Shown: positions 37,150 to 49,578 of the stretch, in pieces
How positions within the stretch are numbered: the first letter of the stretch is position 1
How the letters are laid out: the number at the start of each line of letters is the position of its first letter
Source: Sindora glabra
Taxonomy: Eukaryota; Streptophyta; Magnoliopsida; Fabales; Fabaceae
NCBI GenBank assembly: GCA_020226215.1
Contig: CM035232.1
Span: 20,930,316-20,994,315, forward strand
Direction: 5' to 3'
Length of the DNA stretch: 64,000 nucleotides
The notes under the pieces: model-generated
What the model was told of the DNA's origin: nothing
Seen by the model: the letters and a program-made list of their open reading frames with translations, nothing else
Databases searched by the model: none
Position numbers and translations under genes: made by a program

Positions 37150-40100
37150 TTATATTAATTGCTTAAAAATAATAGGTACTCATGCATTTGCACTGGACAT
37201 AAACTAGTTACTTGACTATACGAAAGTGGAATCTTGATTTTGACTTAAAGGAGGAGGAAATTACTAATGTGGTAATATGGATATGCTTCTCGAACCTTTT
37301 TGATGAAATTTTTTAACATTTATGAGGAATAAGATTGGAAAAATATTAAAGGTGGATGCCATGACACTTGAACAAGATTAGGGTAAGTATACCCGAATAT
37401 GTGTGAAAATTGATCTTATAAGGGAGTTGCTTGTGGAGTACTCCATTCGGGTAAGACTTATTGTTGCAATCAATCTGTTTAGAGTTGCAAGCTATAAGGA
37501 AATTGTCTCCTATGCTTCAACAATATTGGGAGTAACTCATGTTGATATTCTAGTTCCTATTGAAACCAGAATAAAAGAAAATAGGGCCGTTGATATTATT
37601 TTAAGGTTTAGTTTTGATATTTGCAACATTGTTATAGGTAATGGCTATTTGGGTGCTATTTGATTTGGATGGAAGAGTCATAAAGTTAATTTGAAGGTAG
37701 AGGTAAAGAATTTTTAGTTTTTCTATATTAAAATTATTTTTGAGAAAAATAGTCCATAGTTTTTCATAACTATTTGTGCTAATTAGGTTGCTGATATGAA
37801 AGCAATTTTCTAGAGATAGCTTAAGGAACTAAGTAGATGGGTGGAAGGAGCTTGGATGGTACATGGGGACTTTAATAATATTCACGATACATTTGATAAA
37901 AAAAAATGAGGTGCCTTTCCCAAATAGCACAAAGTTTATCTTTTCAATGAAAGGATCAATAATTGTAATATCTTAGAAATTGATTCTTAAGGGAAGACAT
38001 TTACATGCAAAGGTTTCGAAGTTGCCAACTATGATCATTTATTTGAAAAGCTTGATTGTGCTTTGTGTAATATGAATTTGAGAGTCAGATTTAATGATGC
38101 TTATATCCAGGTCTTACCTTGAATTTATTTAAATCACCACCTTATCATGGATAACATTTTTAGGAAACTAATGAGTTCATTAAATCATCCATCTAGGTTT
38201 AAAGCTACTTGGATGATTCATGAATACTTTCCTAGGTTTTTATGTTAAGCTTGGCAAAGGGATACAAATGTTTCTTCAGGCCTAAAAGAATTGACCTTAA
38301 CAATTTTGGATTGGAATAAAAATATAATTGGGTATATTAAGAAGAAAAAAAAAAGGAAAGAGTTGCTAGCATGAGTTGCGGGTATTTAAAGAGCTCTTAA
38401 AAGAGGAAGAGATTATTATTTATATTGTCTAGAAGAGAAGTTATAGGCAAAACTATGCAACCATTGAAACAAGATGAGACATTATGACATCAGAAATCAA
38501 GAGCAGAATGGATGGATAAAGGGGATCATAATATTAGCCATTATCATGCCAAAACAGTTACGTTAAGAAATAGAAATAACTATGTTAAGAAATGGGGAAC
38601 GTAAATGGGTGGAGAGAGCAGAAGATTTGTACCATATGATTAGCCATCTTTTTTCAAAATCTCTTTACACACGAGGGTTGTATGAGATATGTTTATATGA
38701 TTAAAATGAAGCTTCCAATTGTTAGGTGATCATTAGAATGAGAGATTAACAACTATTGTTATAAATAACGAGATCAGAAATGCTATTTTTTGTATAAGTA
38801 GTTTGAAGGCTTTGAGGGATAATTGTTTTTTGACTCTTTTTTACTAGAAAAATCAAAGTGTTGTGGGAGGGAATACATATGATTTTATCAATAAGGTGTT
38901 TTAGGGACGGGATAGGATCTTTTAAATGTAAACAAGACTTTCGTTTGTCTCATCCCTAAAGTGGATGAGTTAGAATTCATTAATCAATTTCATCCTATTT
39001 CATTATGTAATGTCTTGTATAAATATGTGATGAAGATTATAGTACATCAATCCAAAACTTTGCTTCTTAATCTAATTTTGCCTTTTTAAGTTAACTTTGT
39101 TCTATGATGATATATCCAAGTTAATATTATTATTACTTAGGAAATTATTTATTCTAGGAATAAAATAAAAAGTAGGTGGGGATTTTTTATAGTAAATATT
39201 GATCTAGAGAAGGTTTATGATCATCTTAATTGGGAATTTATTAAAATGTCTTTCTGTGGCAAGAAAGGTTGTGTTAGCTAAATTAGTTATGTAAAGGCTT
39301 CCTATTTATAGAGGTGATATCCATCCCTATATCCATAATCTGTGACATTGAAAAATATGAAAGAAATTTTATTTGGGCTATGACTTTAATAATAGAAAAC
39401 TCTGTATGGTAGTTTTAGTGAAAATTTTGTCTAAGGAAAATTAAGGTGGTTTAGGGATTAAAAAATTGAAAGAAATGAATGATGCAAGTTTATTAAAAAT
39501 AATATTAACATATATAAAGGTTGTTCTGCTTTAAGGGCTAGTGTTTTAAAAAGTGAGTATAGTCAAAATTACTAATAACCTAAAATTATCATGTTTAAAA
39601 GCTTGGGCTTCCACTTCTAGAAAAGTCTGTGTCAAGTTTGGCAACACTATTTGAATGGACTATTATGAAGTGTTGGTAATGGGAGGGAGTTGAATTTTTA
39701 GGATGATATATGGTTTAAGGATATTAGACTTTAGGATCATGCTAAAAGCCATATTCCAAGTAACTTGAAAAGGATACACATGGGTTGGGTTTGTAAACTC
39801 AATTGGTAGCTAGGATTTTAATATGATTAAAGAGTTTTTTTCCAGATACCATTATTGATAGATTTTATATATGTTCACTATAATAAGTTTAAGTGGGACC
39901 AGACACTATGATATAGTGTTTCAGCAAGAATGGGGAATTCACTGTTTGAAATGCATATAAAGCTTTAACATGTCAGATTGAGGAACCAAGCAACTGGATA
40001 TGGAAGCTTATATGGGATTGGAAAGGCCTATAAAGGATTAAATCATTCTTATAGAAGATTTGCAATAACGACATTCTTATTAATAAGAAAGAAAGGAGAG

Positions 40101-40601
40101 GAATATGGGCAGTTCTTATTGTGTTTATTGTGATATGCAAGTAGAAAGTTTTATCCATGCTTTTTGAAATTGTTAGATTTCACAGTAAACTTAACTTTCT
40201 TGGGAAAAGGAGCAGGAAAGAATGTTATTTTCTTTTTCAACTATTATTTTATTTAGGGTTGCTCAAAATTTAGAAAACAAAATAATGTGCATTTCAAATC
40301 CATATTAGCTTATAATTAGGGTGGTTACAGTATGGTTCTTGTGGCATTAAAGGAAGAAGGTTATCTTTTATCCTTCCTTTATTGTGCCAGCTATGCCTTC
40401 TCTCTTGATTATGAAGTACGTACCTAATATAAAACAATCTACTACTACATTGCAAAACACTAAATCAATGAAGGTTTTTACTTTTAAAAACATTTGTTAG
40501 CAAAGTCTCGAGTCTGGCTGGGTGAAGATTAATTATAATGGGGTTGCAAAGATATATTTACCTTAGGCTGGTTGTGAGGATCTTTTAAGAAAAAAGAGAG
40601 G

Positions 40602-41104
40602 CAGAAGTGGATCTAGAAATATTAAATAATAGGGGCAAACACATGAGTTTAAATAAATTTAATACATAATTTTATTATTTTAAATTAATTTAATTTTTTA
40701 AGTAAAATAATATTTTTATTAGATCTAATCCTATTTATTTTAGTTATAATTAATAATTAATTTTTATTTTAAAATAATGCAACAAGATTTAATTAGATTG
40801 AACTTTTTTTAATAAATCTAATATTATATTTTTAAATTTTCAATATTAGTAATTTTAAAAGAGCAATAAGGATATTATTTTTTTAAGTATTTAGTGAAAG
40901 TACAAGTAACAAGTCACCTAAGATAAACATACACAACTTCATATGTTAACAAATTTTTACTTAATATTCCGATACGTTTAAGTGTGTATTTAAGTACACT
41001 TATTTTTAATGTGTGAAGGAATATAGATAAATAAGATTAATGTCAATCAATGTCTTTTGTAAAAATAATTTTTATGAGGGGTAAAATGAAATTTTTGAGG
41101 GAGT

Positions 41105-41196
<92 letters not shown>

Positions 41197-41267
41197 TTAC
41201 TTTATAAAAAAATTAATAAAGTTATAAGGGCAATTGCCTTACAATATTAAACATAAATCCACCTCAG
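40602..41267. mobile_element. hAT-type MITE inserted in the LINE RNase H region
   Basis: The ends are CAGAAGTGGATCTA on the left and, on the opposite strand at the right, CTGAGGTGGATTTA, an imperfect terminal inverted repeat. A perfect 8-bp direct repeat AAGAGAGG flanks it (40594-40601 and 41268-41275), the length typical of hAT elements. Inner phrases 'ggggcaaac' and 'agggcaattgcc' are also typical of this MITE style. Joining the flanks with one repeat copy restores the LINE frame (LRKKRG then DWLGGF). A (TA)n run fills part of its right half. It has no coding capacity. Confidence 0.85.
41108..41191. repeat. (TA)n microsatellite inside the hAT MITE
   Basis: About 42 TA units without interruption. 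This is the longest microsatellite in the window. Confidence 0.95.
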
Positions 41268-41640
41268 AAGAGAGGAGACTGGTTGGGAGGCTTTGTCTGA
41301 AATTTAGGCAATTGTTATGCTTTGGTTCCTAAAATCAATGCTTTGTGAAAGCTTTAGCTTGGCATGGGATTTGGGATATAGAAATATTGTGAAGATGGAT
41401 TCTAAAGCCTTGATTGAGATTTTGAATTGTGGAGATGGGGAGAATGTGAAATTGAGAAGCTTACTTAGTCGGTGTAATTAGATGTTGGAAAGGAGATGGA
41501 AGGTAAAGATAATGAATACTTATAGAAAAGGTAATAGATATGTAGATGTATTGGCCTCATATAGTATCTCTCAAAGTTTAGGCATTATGGTCCTGTAACA
41601 TCCTCCTCCAAATTTTCATATCTTGGTACTGGTTAATGTT

Positions 41641-44193
41641 TGTGGAGTTCTTACCCTTAGAATTGTTCCTTTCTAATTTTTCTTTTCTTTTGGACTTTGC
41701 TCTTTTATTTACCAAAAAAAATTAAAAGAAATTTTGTTTAAGGATGAATTTTTATTTTGCTTTCTTACTATCTAGTTTAAAATTTAAATTATATTTAACT
41801 TAAATTTATATGATAAAATTAAATAAAAATTAATTTTTATATTTTGTTGAGTGATAATCAAAGAGATAAATCATTAAGAGAAAAAGTTTTAATGTGACAT
41901 TTGATTTATAGAATTTTTCTCACATTCCTTTAAATGTTTTAAGGAAACTTTAGATTTTCATATTTGACTTAAAATTTAGAAAAAATATTTTTGGATATGT
42001 TAACATACCTAAGAATGATTCTAACTTAATATTCCCTCAAAATATTCTATTAGAAAATGAGTATCTTATATTTCCATAACATGAGAATGATTTAGTGATA
42101 TAAATAAATTATTTTGTGCACTTTTACATTTATCACTATCAACACTTTTTTTCATTACTACTTACCACAACCACTGCTTGTCACTATTTATTGGCAGTTA
42201 TCACCGCCTATTATTGATCGCCATTAATTTGCTGATGATCATTTTAACTATTGTTCATTATCCATCATAAGTGACTACTATCATCAACTAGCTTCTTAGG
42301 GATGGCTTTTTAGTATATTTAGGGGCCAATGTCCCCCTAAATTTAAATTTTTTTAATTATATATATAAATTCTTTTATACAAGAAATATTATTAGTTCGG
42401 CCCTTTTTAAAACATAAATTAAATATGAGTGATATTATGATAAGAAAGAATATGTTTGAAAACACTAGTTGCTTAGTTGAATAGATTCATAATTAAAATT
42501 ACATTTTATTTATTTAATTTATTAAGATTGAATATTAAATTATGAGTAAACTCATTGAATCTATTTAGTAATTGAATATGTTTAATAGTTGCTCTTATTT
42601 TAATGAGATTTTGTTGCACAAATATATTTAACTTATCTCTATTTTTAGAACAACAATTGAATATTTAATCTATATTATATCATTTATGAAGTGTATAGAA
42701 TTTTCAAAATTATAATCAAGAATAATTTTGAAGTTTTATAAGATTTTTATGCTTTGTAATTAATTTTTAATTTATTAACTAAATTCATATCTAAAATAAA
42801 GAATATTCAAACATTATAAATTTAATATTTGATAAATTTAACACTTAAAATTTAGTTCTAAACACCTTAGTATTATTAAACACATTTTACATATTATTAT
42901 ATTTTCTTCCTATTGAAGAAAAATGAAAAAAATCAAATAGAAAAATAGAAAAGATAGATATAACATGAAAATTGATTTATTGCCTTATACTATCTTTTTC
43001 TCTCTTTATATATATATATAACGTTCTTGAATTTTGCAAGTTTAACAAGTTTGAGTTTGAGTTTATTTATTTTAATTGAAATTAAGTTCAAACAAATAAA
43101 TATTTAGTTTGTTAGTGCTTTTAGTAGTGTAGTGGTATTTGATCACTATTAAGTTGGGTCATGACACATTTGATATTATTTTAAGAGCTTTATTCTTTCT
43201 TTCATATTTTAGTTCAAATTCAAAATTTTTGTATGTATGTTAAGTAAATTATTACCCCTATCTTAAAAAAAACATAAATTTGACTTATTAATAATCTTAA
43301 TTGCACCATACAAAAAATTTGGCCCCTTTAAACAATCTCTCACTCTTTTCTCTTGCATCTCACATTATCGATGACTACCTTCTCTTACCATTGTCGGTAA
43401 TCATCTATTGTCAGTTATCATAGTTAGCTATCACTCACTACTAATAACCATTATTATTATCACTCATTGCCAGTTATCACTTATTACTATTAACTACCAC
43501 TATCATTATTATTTATTATTGATTACTTAATTTTCAATGAGGATAGTTTTAGTAATCTAACTATTTTAACAATATACAAAACAATTAGAACACAATATTA
43601 TAGCATTTTAATATTTTTAATTGTATCAAAACATTCACAAATATTAAATTTCAAGAACTCACATTTTCAAAAACATTAAGAAATTCCGTGAGTCAAAGAC
43701 TACTTAAAAGTAATATAAAATGTTATTGCGTCATTGAGGATATTAACAACAAAATATTGGATGAGAAAAATGCAAAGGATGTGGGTAAAGTGCACCAAAA
43801 TTAATAATTTACAAATTATTCATTACCAAAAAAATACAAATTTATCTTAAATAGGTGTGAGTAAAGTATATCTAAATCAAAATATAAAGGGACATAATGC
43901 ACTTTTTTAACGTTCTAATTTAAACAGACTTCATCCAAAGTACAGGAAAATTTGTTACATTTTAACCGGAGTTGTTGGTGGAATTACTAATTCTATAATC
44001 TCTGTAGAAATTTTCGGATTTGGATATGAAAAATCTTCAGATTACAAGTTAAAGTTGAAAGGGAGTGACATATCTTATCCAATTTTGAAAATCCAAAACT
44101 GAAGATCAAATAATTATCATATATATTAACATCCTTTTGAGTTTCCTGTATAAAGCCAAAATATTAGTCCAATCAAGTTTCCCTATTAAAAAA
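41641..44193. other. AT-rich intergenic DNA with imperfect trinucleotide-like tracts
   Basis: Two stretches, about 42130-42300 and 43365-43530, are built from loose repeats of cac/tca/tta-type triplets ('atcactatt', 'cattattattatcactc'). The phrase 'aggggccaatgtcccccta' near 42320 is a short palindrome similar in style to the hAT MITE interior. A 'ttgggtcatgacac' phrase at about 43155 matches the ends of the LTR-like repeats. I see no gene. Confidence 0.4.
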
Positions 44194-44553
44194 ATGAAGG
44201 ATGAAAATTTAAAATCAAAATCAGTTCTAGAAGGAGATGAAGCCTTTGTGAGTAGAATTCTATCGAGAAGTTCAACCATAGGATCCTCCCCTCATATGAA
44301 TGATTGCAGAAGGGCAGGTCAAGTTCCATTCAAATGGGAAGCAAAGCCAGGAAAGCCAAAGCAGCCGCGAAAGGAAGAGTTCGTAGCAAACAACATTGTT
44401 TGGCCACAAGCAACAACACCATCGAGTTCCGATTTGGAGATGCCAAAACCTGTCATTGCCTCGAAGGCCTCAAACAAAAGTAGGTTTTTGTTTTGGAAAA
44501 AGTTTAAGATAACCCGAAAGCTCAAATTAGTTCGTAGTTGTTATGCTTTGTAG
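44194..44553 (+). CDS. Short DUF688-like protein, 119 aa
   Basis: I start at ATG 44194 (MKDENLKSKS). The frame is open further upstream but without another ATG before the preceding stop. Residues 44-53 read VPFKWEAKPG, the DUF688 signature. As in the 195-aa protein at 17.3-17.9 kb, an 'FVSRILSRSS' block precedes it. A 'MPKPVIAS' block (83-90) and a basic-aromatic 'SRFLFWKKFK' block (96-105) follow. It lacks the arginine-rich C-terminal extension of the longer protein and ends soon after the last block at TAG 44551-44553. The function is unknown. A TATA-like 'catatatatt' lies near 44118. It could be a naturally short member or a 3'-truncated copy. Confidence 0.75.
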   Translation: MKDENLKSKSVLEGDEAFVSRILSRSSTIGSSPHMNDCRRAGQVPFKWEAKPGKPKQPRKEEFVANNIVWPQATTPSSSDLEMPKPVIASKASNKSRFLFWKKFKITRKLKLVRSCYAL

Positions 44554-45410
44554 TAAGTGAGCAGGCTTGCTGCTATTGTTGTTATACATTTTGAACGTTC
44601 GATCAGTGAAAACGTCACCTTTTGATGTTTTCATTTGTGGTATGAAGAAATTCCAATTCCAACATGTGAATTTCACAATTTTGCCACTGTATGAATACCG
44701 ATTTGACGTCTTCCAAAATCAATTAGAAGTGCATCAATTATGAACCGGATGCTTATTTATAAACTTGTTATACTAATTATATACTCAAATATGACGAGAT
44801 GTTATCAAAAAATTACATGATTTATAAGTACTATTATAATTTGTAAGTTTCTTCCGGTGGTATATTGTTAATTTTGGAGTAAAACAACTTATTCTATTCA
44901 TAAATTATAAAATTTTAACGTTGAAAAAAATTGTCAAATATTCACAATGAAACATAAAGAATGACATTTCTATAATAATTTAAAAAATGGTAACATGTCC
45001 CAATCAATTATAAGGTAAAAGCTGCATGTCGTTATATATTAGATACAGGGGGAACTATTAAATTATTATGTTAATAAAGATTTGAACAATATTGAATTAG
45101 TATTGTAATTTCAAAAAATTAATATTAAATTATTACAAAATATTTTTTAATATTAATTTGAGATGAAAAATTTTCAATTGATATAAAATCGATGTAAAAA
45201 ATTCATTTGATATTTGGTTAGATATTAACGATTTGGTAGTTTCTTTTTAAATATATTTAAAAATTAATTCTTCAACCTCCAAATCAAATATGTTTTTAGA
45301 CATTTGTGTTTTAGTCCTATTATATTATCCTTTAATAATTTCTTTTTGCTTAAATAAATTAGGCACGCAACCTATGTTTTTTCTTCTCTCAGATGACATG
45401 AGATGAGAGG
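44554..45410. other. 3' region of the short DUF688 gene and AT-rich spacer
   Basis: No further gene is seen. The sequence is plain AT-rich DNA up to the left target-duplication copy of the palindromic element (45402-45410). Confidence 0.45.
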
Positions 45411-45565
45411 AGTTAAAATACCAAAATACCGTTATTTTAAAAATTATTTTTCGCTTTACTGCGGTTTCGAAACTATTTACCAAAATACGCATTGGCCGCT
45501 GAAGGCGCCTTTCAACATGGCGCCTTCGCAACTGCGAACTACGAATTCGATATTGCAGCGCAAAG

Positions 45566-45604
45566 GGCTGGGGAGGCGCCATTTCACTTGGCGCCTCCCC
45601 AGCC
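45566..45604. repeat. Short perfect hairpin inside the left arm
   Basis: A 16-bp perfect stem (GGCTGGGGAGGCGCCA with its complement) closes a 7-nt loop TTTCACT. A mirror copy lies in the right arm near 46494-46532. Confidence 0.95.
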
Positions 45605-45628
45605 ATACACTTAAACTTAATAAAGTTA

Positions 45629-45670
45629 GGGGCTGGGAGGCGCCAAGTGAAATGGCGCCTCCCCAGCCCC
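45629..45670. repeat. Second hairpin inside the left arm, loop inverted
   Basis: A 17/18-nt stem with one bulge closes the loop AGTGAAA, the reverse complement of the first hairpin's loop. The two hairpins are inverted copies of one another, separated by about 24 nt. A mutated mirror copy lies near 46430-46470. Confidence 0.9.
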
Positions 45671-46745
45671 ATTTTTTAAATTAAATAAATTTTTTAAATT
45701 TATATATTTATTTATATAAATTTTATTTTATTATTATTTATAATAAAATTATAATTTTTAAAATATAATTAATTATATTTTATGATATTATTTATATATA
45801 TTATAATTTAAAATTAAGATATAATTATATTAAAATTAAATTAATTATATTTTATAAAAATATTTAGATTTATATTATAAATAGTGTAAATTGTAAATTA
45901 ATAAAAATATAAGGATAAATTTAAAAAAATTTGAAAAGATAGTAATTTATATATAAATCTAAATATTTGAAAATATTTTTTATTAATTTGAAAATATTAT
46001 ATATATATATTTTCAAATATTTTCAAATTAATAAAAAATATAAAAAAATATTTTTTATATATATTTTTACGTATATATATTTTTACGTATATATAAAAAA
46101 TATTTTCAAATTAATAAAAAATATTTTCAAATATTTAGATTTATATATAAATTATTATCTTTTCAAATTTTTTTAAATTTATCCTTATATTTTTATTAAT
46201 TTACAATTTACACTATTTATAATATAAATCTAAATATTTTTTATAAAATATAATTAATTTAATTTTAATATAATTATATCTTAATTTTAAATTATAATAT
46301 ATATAAATAATATCAAAAAATATAATTAATTATATTTTAAAAATTATAATTTTATTATAAATAATAATAAAATAAAAATTATATAAATAAATATATAAAT
46401 TTAAAAAATTTAATTAATTTAAAAAATGGAGCTGGGAAGGCACCATTTCACTTGGCGCCTCTCAGCCCCTAACTTTATTAAGTTTAAGTGTATGGCTGGG
46501 GAGGCGCCAAGTGAAATGGCGCCTCCCCAGCCCTTTGCGCTGTGATATACCGCAAATTCGCGAACTGCGAACTGCTCAGTTGCGAAAACGTCATGTTGAA
46601 AAGCGCCTTCAGCGAACTGCGCAACTGCGAAGGCGCCATGTTGAAAGATGCCTTCAGCGGTCAATGCGTATTTTGATAAATAGTTTCGAAACCGTAGTAA
46701 AGCGGAAAATAGTTTTTGAAATAACGGTATTTTGGTATTTTAACC

Positions 46746-47639
46746 GATGAGAAGTGAGTATCGTTGATGCCTTTTTTTTTTCCCTTCTTCTGCTTCTCTC
46801 TCTCTCTCTCTCTCGGCTAGTGAGTATCATTGATTTAAGGTTGCTTTTATTGATCATCCTGAACAGGAAAACAGATCAACTAGCTATAACCCTTAACATA
46901 TAGCAATACCAATGGTTTGTTTAAAATCGATTTTTCATTTTATTTTGATATAAAAATGTTTTTAATTTGTTGAAAAATTAATTTTATTATTTAAAAATTG
47001 TGTAAAAAATAATGATTTCATATGCAGACGAGTTTTTTTTTTATTTGAAATGTACTAAAAATGCATGGGATTCTATCATGACAAACAAAATTCTATAATT
47101 AGGATAATTTTGTTCTCTAATATATGTTTTATGTCAATAAAATATATTCTAATGAGATATATATTAAGTTTGAGGTGAATTCTGTGGCGCTTTAAGAGTT
47201 TTAAAATGTGATTTTAAAAATTATTAAATTAAAATTATTTAATTACATTCCTTAAAAATAAATAATTGTAATTAAATAATTTTAATTTAATAATTTCAAA
47301 ACTTATCATATTACTCTTGATTATGAAATAAGAATACCATTGCAAGCACCTGTCCCTATAAATTTGTTTTAATGGTTAAAAAAAGGTAGATTTTATATTA
47401 AATAGAAGTGAAGATATAAGAAATTTGACTTATTTCATACACTAACACATATAAATGAAAAATAAAAATAAAGTGATATTTTTTTTTTTAAATATCTAAT
47501 TATTTTATAATAATTTAATTTCTTTTATATGTATATATTATCCCTGAAAACAAAAATTTTTGGATCCCCAAGAATAAGAATTGAGAAATTGAATTAAATT
47601 TTTATTAATGAGAAATAGATGAAACTTTGTTAGCAATTA
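46746..47639. other. Spacer between the palindrome and the minus-strand LINE
   Basis: A (CT)n run lies at about 46794-46814, flanked by two copies of 'gtgagtatc(g/a)ttgat' (about 46755 and 46821). The rest is AT-rich. No gene is seen. Confidence 0.5.
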
Positions 47640-49440
47640 CTTGTCTTCGGTACAATACAGGGCAAAGCCCAGAAACTAAAGAACAGTAGACCTCGGGGTA
47701 AACATTCCCATCATATCTCTAAGCATGGAAGCAAAAACTTTGGCCGGAGGATTTGAAAATAAGAACCTCTGAGCTATCCAACGAGCAGACTGAGCGAGCC
47801 AAATTAGCCAAGCAATCCGCAACACCATTAACTTCTCTAAAACAATGGATAATTGTAATAGACCATCGTCTTTGCAGAGAGCTCTGGATCATATTAATTA
47901 TTGGATTACAAGGATGCGTGTGGTGGCATCGCTGGTTAACCGTTTGAACTGCAAATAGGGAGTCTGACTCAAATGTCACCTTGTTCCATCCTTGCGTCAC
48001 TGCCATATGAAGTCCAGTAAGTAAGCCCCAAGTCCTGCAATAACACTAGCTATACCCAGGAATTTGTTGAATCCCATTAACCAGCAACCAGAGTTGTCAC
48101 GAAAAACCCTACAACAGCCTGTTGAATTACCCTTCACAAAGCCATTCGAGTTGCACTAAATCCAATCTTTTCTGGCCAATTCCAGCAAATGAATGCCTGC
48201 CTCGATTTTCGTTAGAGCAGACGTCCCCTGACCTGCAACAAACTCCTTTTTGCGGGAACCTGCACCTCATAAATGTTTTTGCGTCGAAGACTAGCTTATT
48301 ATGATTGATTCAGATCAACCAGCATATAAACCTGAAAAAAGTTGGTCATCTCTCCCTCCCATTCGTCGTTGAGTTGTTCGCAAGGCACTAGACTATCCAA
48401 TCCAGAATATTCAACGAGAAGAACTGGTACCAGTACTTATGTTTAATCCCTGAGCACCATAGAGACTTCAACTCCCTCACAATCTCATGCCAAATGGATT
48501 GCAAATTCATTGTACATACCACAATGCGGACATAAGTCTGATAAAGCTAGCTTTTTGGCTCGTCTCTGGTTGTTAATGAGCAGTTTGTCCCTTGCAATGA
48601 GCCACAGGAAGGTTTTTACTGTTTCCGGTCCAGGCCAACTCCATATTACTCTCCAAATAGGAACTTCAGAGTAATTTTTTACATGAACAAGGTCCTAATA
48701 GGGAGATTTTACCGTGATACTTCCATCAGGAATGTATTTCCATGCAATATGGTCTGACCCCTTGTTTGTGGATGTGGGAAGAATGGCTAGGATTCTCTGA
48801 AGAATTTTCATTGGAACACAGTCTTTCAAACGCAATGCATCCCAGTGGCCGGACCTAGTAACATAAGATGCTACTGATATGTTCTTTTCATGAGTAGGGA
48901 TAGTAACATCCGGAGAGATGCATAATGCATCACATTTTGGGAGCTAACTGTCCTTCCGAAATCGAACTTCTAACCCATTTCCAAGAATCCAAATGAGAAC
49001 TTTTTCTAATTCCTTCCCAACGCTACAAACTCCTTGCCAAAGGTTTAAATCTCCGTCCTTCCTTTTAATTATTGGGATGCTAGAAGGCCTACCATATTTT
49101 CCTTTTGGTCAATAAGACTCCAAGTTATTTTCATAAGAAAAGCTTCATTGCATGTACACATTTGCATAATCCCCTGCCCGCCATAATCTTTTAGTAAACA
49201 TACCTTTTTCCAAGTAACTAGGTGAGACCTACGGGAAATATCAGAAGAGCCTCATATAGAATCACGGCTTAACCGTTCCGCTTTCCCACAAATGTATATC
49301 GGCAGAGGATTAGTTTGCTTTACAGTATTGAGGCATGGCTCATGGCTGTAGTAACTGATTTTACTAGTATAATACGCCCCAACAAGGAGAGGGTTTCTGA
49401 CTTCCGGTTTAATCTTTGAGATAATTTTTCCACTATAAAA
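47640..49440 (-). mobile_element. 5'-truncated LINE, 3' part only
   Basis: Read on the minus strand it begins in the reverse transcriptase thumb ('LNRKSETLSLLGRIILVKSV', about 49420-49360). It continues through the linker to a zf-RVT region ('ETVKTFLWLIARDKLL' and 'DLCPHCG', about 48625-48515). RNase H ends the copy (48006 to about 47720: 'KVTFESDSLFAVQTV', 'VNGVADCLANLARS'). Loss of the 5' two-thirds is the usual result of incomplete target-primed reverse transcription. It is better preserved than the two plus-strand LINEs but still has stops. I see no clear poly(A) tail, so the left border is approximate. Confidence 0.85.
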
Positions 49441-49578
49441 TTGAAAGATACAAAATAAATTGCTGATTCCATATAATTAAATTAACATTTTAAAATTAAA
49501 ATAATACAAATTAAATTAACAAGCAGTTATTATAAATTATAAATATAATATAATATAAATATGAAAAATAGAATAGGA

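Larger units (their letters stand above)
37150..41640 (+). mobile_element. Second decayed LINE, internally deleted and interrupted
   Basis: A DUF4283 tail lies near 37250-37460 ('GKYTRICVKIDLIRELLV' frame). The endonuclease follows at about 37480-38170, with HGDFN at 37862-37876. Reverse transcriptase starts near 38700, and 'NIDLEKVYDHLNWEF' is readable at about 39195-39240. It then jumps directly to the thumb region ('LSVARKVVLAKLVM' near 39250), so the palm with the FADD box is deleted. RNase H begins near 40510 ('GWVKINYNGVAK') and resumes at 41276 after a MITE, ending near 41600. Stops and frameshifts are frequent. It is non-functional, and the 5' border is uncertain. Confidence 0.85.
45411..46745. 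mobile_element. 1.3-kb near-perfect palindrome (foldback transposon) with 9-bp target duplication
   Basis: The left arm (from AGTTAAAATACCAAAATACC) and the right arm (its inverted copy ending at 46745) pair over roughly 650 bp each, around a centre near 46080. The outer 270 bp of each arm is GC-rich with many GGCGCC blocks. The inner 400 bp is almost pure AT. Flanks GATGAGAGG (45402-45410) and GATGAGAAG (46746-46754) agree at 8 of 9 positions, like a Mutator-type duplication. The right arm has one more copy of a unit containing 'ctgaaggcgc' and 'caacatg' than the left. Open frames across the arms follow the palindrome and are not genes. A transcript would fold into a long hairpin, and small RNA production is inference. 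Confidence 0.85.

Noticed and set aside
44137..44193. Upstream extension of the short DUF688 frame
   Set aside because: It would begin with TTG. Plant genes normally use ATG, and the first ATG in frame is 44194.
45325..45684. Open frames on both strands in the left palindrome arm (and 46419-46857 in the right arm)
   Set aside because: They mirror each other through the inverted repeat and repeat the GGCGCC units. They have no family resemblance and are a by-product of a GC-rich repeat.
45967..46176. Ile/Phe/Tyr/Lys-only frame in the palindrome core
   Set aside because: Low-complexity translation of AT-rich inverted sequence.
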